Source of the DNA: DASPPM01 sp052143835
GTDB lineage: Bacteria; Pseudomonadota; Alphaproteobacteria; JACZXZ01
Direction: 5' to 3'
Length of the DNA stretch: 16,442 nt
Assembly (NCBI GenBank): GCA_052143835.1
Contig: JBKQRV010000201.1
Coordinates: 1 to 16,442, forward strand
A model generated the notes under the pieces. It was not told the DNA's origin. It worked only from the letters and a program-made list of their open reading frames with translations, and made no database searches. Shown here piece by piece: positions 12,968-16,442 of the stretch. Position numbers and translations under genes: made by a program. Position 1 is the first letter of the stretch; every line of letters starts with the position of its first letter.

Positions 12968-14647
12968 TCAGAAGAGCCCTTCGACCAAGCCCGCTTCGTT
13001 GATCCGGATGCGCTCGGCCGCGGGCGCGCGCGGCAGCCCCGGCATGGTCATGATCTCGCCGCAGACGGCCACGACGAACTCGGCCCCGCCGGCAAGGCGC
13101 ACCTCGCGGATCGACACCACGTGGCCTGAGGGCGCGCCCTTGAGCTGCGGATCGGTCGAGAAGCTATATTGGGTCTTGGCCATGCAGACCGGGAAGTGCC
13201 CGAAGCCTCCCTTCTCGAAGTCCTTGAGCTGGTCACGCACGCGCTGTTCGGCCGTGATGTCGCGGGCGCCGTAGAGCGTGGTCGCGATAGTGCGCATCTT
13301 GTCCCAGAGCGGCATGTCGTCGGGATAAAGGTATTTGAAGTTGGCCTGCTTGCTCTCGACCAGCTTGACCACCGCGCGCGCGAGCGCTTCGGCACCCTTG
13401 CTCCCCTCGGCCCAGTGCGTGCAGAGCACCGCCTCGACGCCGATCTCCGCGCACTTCTTGCGGATGAGCTCCTCCTCGGCCGCGGTGTCCGAGGTGAAAT
13501 GGTTGATCGCCACGACCGCCGGCACGCCGAAGCGACCGAGGTTCTCCAGGTGGCGCGCCAGGTTGGCGAAGCCCTTGTCAAGGGCCGCGAGGTTCTCCTT
13601 GCCGAGCTCCTCGCGCGCCACCCCGCCGTGCATCTTGAGCGCGCGCACGGTGGCGACGATCACCACCGCCGAGGGCTTGAGCCCCGCCTTGCGGCACTTG
13701 ATGTCGAAGAACTTCTCGGCGCCGAGGTCGGCGCCGAAGCCCGCCTCGGTCACGAGATAATCGACGAGCTTGAGCCCGGTCGTCGTCGCCATCACCGAAT
13801 TGCAGCCGTGCGCGATGTTGGCGAAGGGCCCGCCGTGGATGAAGGCGGGGTTGCCCTCGATCGTCTGCACGAGGTTGGGGGCGAGCGCGTCCTTGAGCAG
13901 CACCGCCATCGCGCCGTCGGCCTTGAGCTCGCGGGAACGCACCGGCTTGCGCTCGCGCGTCTGGCCCACCACGATGCTGCCGAGACGATGGATGAGATCG
14001 GCCATGTCGCGCGCGAGGCAGAAGATCGCCATCACCTCGGAAGCGACCGTGATGTCGAAGCCGTCCTCCCGCGGAAAGCCGTTGGCGACACCGCCGAGCG
14101 AGGAGACGATCGAGCGCAGCGCCCGCTCGTTCATGTCCATCACCCGGCGCCAGCCGATGCGCCGCACGTCGATGTTGAGGGGATTACCCCAATAGACGTG
14201 ATTGTCGATCATCGCGGCGAGCAGGTTGTTGGCGGAGGTGATGGCGTGAAGGTCGCCGGTGAAATGCAGGTTGATGTCCTCCATCGGCACCACCTGGGAG
14301 TAGCCGCCGCCGGCGGCCCCGCCCTTCACGCCGAAGCAGGGACCGAGGCTCGGCTCGCGCAGGCAGATCGCGGCGCGCTTGCCCAAGCGGTTGAGCCCGT
14401 CGCCCAAGCCGACCGTCGTCGTGGTCTTGCCCTCGCCCGCCGGCGTGGGCGTGATCGCGGTCACTAGGATGAGCTTGCCGTCCGCGCGGCCCTTGAGCCC
14501 GGCCACGTAGTCCAGGCTGACCTTGGCCTTGTAATGTCCGTAGCGGGAAAGCGCCTCTGCCGGGATGCCGAGCTTGGCGCCGATCGCCTCGATCGGCTGC
14601 ATGCGCGCTTCGCGCGCGATCTCGATGTCGCTTTTGACCTCGCCCAT
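12968..14647 (-). CDS. fhs: Formate-tetrahydrofolate ligase
   Basis: A cytosolic enzyme that makes 10-formyltetrahydrofolate from formate, tetrahydrofolate and ATP, feeding one-carbon units into purine and related synthesis. The 559 residues equal the usual length. Key features are the phosphate-binding loop TPTPAGEGKTTTT (66-78), the signature GVKGGAAGGGYSQVVPM (106-122) and the second signature VATVRALKMHGG (331-342). The C-terminal IMTMPGLPRAPAAERIRI stretch is also typical. ATG 14645-14647 has GAGGAG upstream at good spacing. No other folate gene is adjacent. It may relate to formate or one-carbon release from catabolism, which is inference. A palindrome TTGTATACCA and a stem-loop lie in its upstream region. 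Confidence 0.98.
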   Translation of the reverse strand: MGEVKSDIEIAREARMQPIEAIGAKLGIPAEALSRYGHYKAKVSLDYVAGLKGRADGKLILVTAITPTPAGEGKTTTTVGLGDGLNRLGKRAAICLREPSLGPCFGVKGGAAGGGYSQVVPMEDINLHFTGDLHAITSANNLLAAMIDNHVYWGNPLNIDVRRIGWRRVMDMNERALRSIVSSLGGVANGFPREDGFDITVASEVMAIFCLARDMADLIHRLGSIVVGQTRERKPVRSRELKADGAMAVLLKDALAPNLVQTIEGNPAFIHGGPFANIAHGCNSVMATTTGLKLVDYLVTEAGFGADLGAEKFFDIKCRKAGLKPSAVVIVATVRALKMHGGVAREELGKENLAALDKGFANLARHLENLGRFGVPAVVAINHFTSDTAAEEELIRKKCAEIGVEAVLCTHWAEGSKGAEALARAVVKLVESKQANFKYLYPDDMPLWDKMRTIATTLYGARDITAEQRVRDQLKDFEKGGFGHFPVCMAKTQYSFSTDPQLKGAPSGHVVSIREVRLAGGAEFVVAVCGEIMTMPGLPRAPAAERIRINEAGLVEGLF

Positions 14648-14673
14648 TCGCGTCTCCTCAACATGATTTCACG

Positions 14674-14687
14674 CTGCCGGACGGCAG
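14674..14687 (-). promoter_or_regulatory. Short perfect inverted repeat in the fhs leader
   Basis: CTGCCG (14674-14679) and CGGCAG (14682-14687) surround two bases, 27 nt upstream of the formate-tetrahydrofolate ligase start. It could fold in the mRNA leader or act as an operator. Nothing identifies a ligand or protein. Confidence 0.25.
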
Positions 14688-14704
14688 ATAACCCGCCTTG
14701 TGTG

Positions 14705-14714
14705 TTGTATACCA
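14705..14714. promoter_or_regulatory. GntR-type palindrome or extended -10 upstream of fhs
   Basis: TTGTATACCA is symmetric at 8 of 10 positions around GTATAC and resembles the TTGTATACAA class of GntR-family operators. On the minus strand the same bases read TGGTATACAA, which also looks like an extended -10 (TGnTATACA). It lies 58-67 nt upstream of the fhs start. Promoter and operator readings are not exclusive. Confidence 0.35.
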
Positions 14715-14787
14715 GCGGCGGCGCCGAGGATTTAGCACCTCGCGGCGCCCTTGGCGAGGGGCTCGATGCGATCTTTCGGGCCGCATC

Positions 14788-15045
14788 TGGTTCGGCGACC
14801 CTCGCGCGATCGGGTGGACGCGGCTCACATGCCGCTCGTTCGCCGGCAACGCCTTCCGGCTTCAGCCTCGTGCGCTGCCCTACAATCCTGGCCGCTTCAT
14901 GCCGTTGCTGGCTTTGCCGGAGGCAGTCAAGCATTGGTCGCTGCCGAGCCTGAAGGAGAAACTGATCAAAATCGGCGCCAAGGTCGTCCGTCATGGCTGC
15001 GACGTCATCCGTTCCGGCCGTCCCGGGTGCCGGTAGCCGTCCGCA
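14788..15045 (+). pseudogene. IS1380-family transposase C-terminal remnant
   Basis: One reading frame over 14788-15009 gives a recognisable piece of an IS1380-type transposase: WFGDPRAIGWTRLTCRSFAG, then NAFRLQPRALPYNPGRF and KHWSLPSLKEKLIKIGAKVV. In the intact family these correspond to stretches like AIKWTRLSCRSFAANAVRLQ and WSLTSLKEKLIKIGAKVVSHG. Homology then breaks: the frame runs to a stop at 15034-15036, while the next frame reads FRPSRVPV, a weak match to the family's FQMAEVAV, implying a frameshift. The N-terminal and catalytic parts are absent upstream, and I could not find the element's terminal repeats. It is a decayed fragment next to the transporter gene. Similarity is from memory of the family. 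Confidence 0.75.
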
Positions 15046-15214
15046 CTTCGCGTCTTTATTGCAGGAAAACCGGAAAAGCGCGAATATTCATGCCAGACTG
15101 GGAGCCGTCTGGAGAATCCCGGCTTGTGGTCGTAAATCGAGCGCCTGATGCGCGATCGCGGCCAGGCAATCCGATTAGAAATCCCAGGAATTATTGAACG
15201 GGGGGGAAAAGAGA
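15046..15214 (+). promoter_or_regulatory. Leader and probable promoter region of the MFS transporter
   Basis: A candidate promoter is TTGCAG (15059-15064) with GAATAT (15082-15087), 17 nt apart, each only a partial consensus match. Downstream lie a perfect repeat CCAGAC/GTCTGG (15093-15098, 15107-15112) and a hairpin whose GCCTG (15143-15147) and CAGGC (15163-15167) arms enclose the 10-bp palindrome CGCGATCGCG (15151-15160). A run of seven G (15200-15206) sits just before the transporter ribosome-binding region. Roles are inferred. Confidence 0.35.
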
Positions 15215-16442
15215 ATGAATGAAGCAGCCGCAATTCCGACCAGAAGACAGATTTTCAAAGTCGCGCTGGCGAGCATCATCGGCTCGGTGATCGAACAATA
15301 CGACTTCCTGGTCACCGGCGTGATCGCGGCGACCGTCTGGGGCGGCATCTTCTTCAAGCTGCCGAACCTTGCGGCCATTGCGGCGGCGATCGGCGTCTAC
15401 GGTCTCGGCATCATCATCCGCCCGGTCGGCGCGTATATCTTCGGCAATATCGGCGACCGGCGGGGGCGCAGGGACGCGATGGTTTATGCGCTGGTGCTGA
15501 TGGGTGTGAGCACGCTGCTGATCGGGCTCACGCCGACCTACGACAGCATCGGCGTCATCGCGCCTGCGCTGCTGATCCTCTTCCGGCTGATGCAGGGGAT
15601 CAGTTTCGGCGCCGAGTTCGGCACCGCGTCGACCTGGGTGGTCGAACAGGCGGCGCGATCGAAGCACCGCGCCTTCTGGGGTGCTTGGGTCGGGTTCGCG
15701 ATCCCGATCGGGCTGCTGCTCGGCTTCGGCTCGGTGATTTTCGTCAAGTCGCTGATGACGCCGCAGGATTTCGTTGCCTGGGGCTGGCGCATCTTCTTCT
15801 TCGCCGGCTTCCTGGTGGCGATCGTCGGCATCGTCATCCGGACGAGCACCGAGGACAGCTTCGTCTTCAAACGGCACAGGACGCAGAGCGCTATTCTCGC
15901 GCATCCCGCGAGACAGGTCTGGCGCGAGATGCCGCTGCGCATCCTGCGCACCTCGCTGGTGAACGCAATGTTCGGCGGCGCGTTCTTCCTCTACTTCGTG
16001 TTCGGCACCGGCTACATGAAGGCGGTCGGCTTCACCGGAGCGCAACCCGAGACGATCGGGCTGATCGCCGCGGCCTTCATGCTGGTGTTCATGATCATCG
16101 GCTCGCTGCTCGCCGACTTCATCAACCGCCGGACGATCCTGTTGATCGCCGCCGTCGTGTTCCTGATCTTCGCTGTCCCGTATTTCTACCTGATCAACAC
16201 GGGCAGCTTCATCCTCGCAACGATCGCCGAGATCATCGGATTCGGCTTCGTATTCGGCTTCGGCTACGGCGCGATCCCGGCCTTCTATACGGAGAATTTC
16301 CCGACCCGCTATCGCGCCTCAGGCGCGAGCGCGGCTTATCAAATCGCGCAGGTCTATGGCGGCGGACTCATTCCCATTGTCGCCGGGCAGATCCTGCGCA
16401 TCTACGGCGTTAAAGATGCCTATGTCTATATCGGCGGCTTGA
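15215..16442 (+). CDS. MFS transporter, metabolite:H+ symporter type (partial, 3' end outside window)
   Basis: The first 409 codons of a major facilitator transporter; the frame is open to the right edge. It should import a small organic acid or similar metabolite with protons across the inner membrane. Features: EQYDF near residues 27-31 at the start of TM1, the loop 2-3 motif GNIGDRRGRRDAM (77-89), RLMQGISFGAEFG (124-136), a cytoplasmic mid-loop rich in basic residues (about 216-245), and FPTRYRASG (362-370), the counterpart of the FPTRVRYTG-like motif in symporters of the shikimate/proline-betaine group. ATG 15215 follows a purine-rich stretch (GGGGAAAAGAGA); an ATG at 15219 is out of frame. 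Leucine is mostly CTG here, against mostly CTC in the catabolic genes, and a transposase scar adjoins it, suggesting acquisition. Substrate unknown. Confidence 0.92.
   Translation, partial: MNEAAAIPTRRQIFKVALASIIGSVIEQYDFLVTGVIAATVWGGIFFKLPNLAAIAAAIGVYGLGIIIRPVGAYIFGNIGDRRGRRDAMVYALVLMGVSTLLIGLTPTYDSIGVIAPALLILFRLMQGISFGAEFGTASTWVVEQAARSKHRAFWGAWVGFAIPIGLLLGFGSVIFVKSLMTPQDFVAWGWRIFFFAGFLVAIVGIVIRTSTEDSFVFKRHRTQSAILAHPARQVWREMPLRILRTSLVNAMFGGAFFLYFVFGTGYMKAVGFTGAQPETIGLIAAAFMLVFMIIGSLLADFINRRTILLIAAVVFLIFAVPYFYLINTGSFILATIAEIIGFGFVFGFGYGAIPAFYTENFPTRYRASGASAAYQIAQVYGGGLIPIVAGQILRIYGVKDAYVYIGGL

Noticed and set aside
13169..14467. 432-codon plus-strand open frame opposite fhs
   Set aside because: Shadow of a certain gene; the translation is His/Arg/Glu-rich without domain features.
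14648..14787. Possible folate-type riboswitch before fhs
   Set aside because: Only a short hairpin is visible; no conserved aptamer core could be recognised, and such riboswitches are not expected in this group.

Overview
The window looks like chromosomal DNA of a GC-rich alphaproteobacterium. The signs are strong G/C third positions, a serine protease plus two-component block of a kind common in that class, a match to the alphaproteobacterial general-stress (EcfG) promoter pattern, and GC-rich palindromic repeats of types common there. The genus cannot be fixed from the sequence. No CRISPR array, tRNA, rRNA or intact insertion sequence was seen.

Layout. (1) Positions 1-613 (minus) hold the N-terminal part of a phenylacetate-CoA-ligase-type enzyme. 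A 318-bp divergent intergenic region with several inverted repeats follows. (2) 932-5086 (plus) is a cell-envelope block: a periplasmic DegP/HtrA protease, an OmpR-family response regulator, a sensor histidine kinase whose start overlaps the regulator's stop, and an 82-residue two-helix membrane protein behind an EcfG-like promoter. (3) 5171-6127 (minus), convergent to it, encodes an integral membrane protein matching only the flippase half of MprF. (4) 6280-12327 (plus) is a catabolic cluster: feruloyl-CoA-synthase-type ligase, zinc alcohol dehydrogenase, acyl-CoA dehydrogenase, cupin and CaiB/BaiF CoA-transferase. An 84-bp palindromic repeat sits between the third and fourth genes, and another repeat supplies the last gene's stop codon. 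(5) 12455-14647 (minus) carries a DoxX-family membrane protein and formate-tetrahydrofolate ligase. (6) 14648-15214 holds a decayed IS1380-type transposase fragment and several palindromes, leading to a plus-strand MFS transporter that runs off the right edge and has a different leucine-codon preference.

How the genes fit together. The protease, regulator and kinase suggest an envelope-stress unit. The 6.3-12.3 kb cluster has the parts for activating a carboxylic acid (probably aromatic or alicyclic) as its CoA thioester, alcohol/carbonyl interconversion, alpha-beta dehydrogenation and CoA transfer. The aldolase/hydratase and vanillin dehydrogenase expected beside a classical ferulate ligase are absent, so the substrate is open.

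No wholly new system is evident. The most useful leads are the EcfG-like promoter with its small membrane protein, the apparently leaderless response-regulator gene, the repeat-derived C-terminus of the CoA-transferase, the acyl-CoA dehydrogenase lacking glutamate at the usual site, and the transposase scar beside a compositionally distinct transporter.
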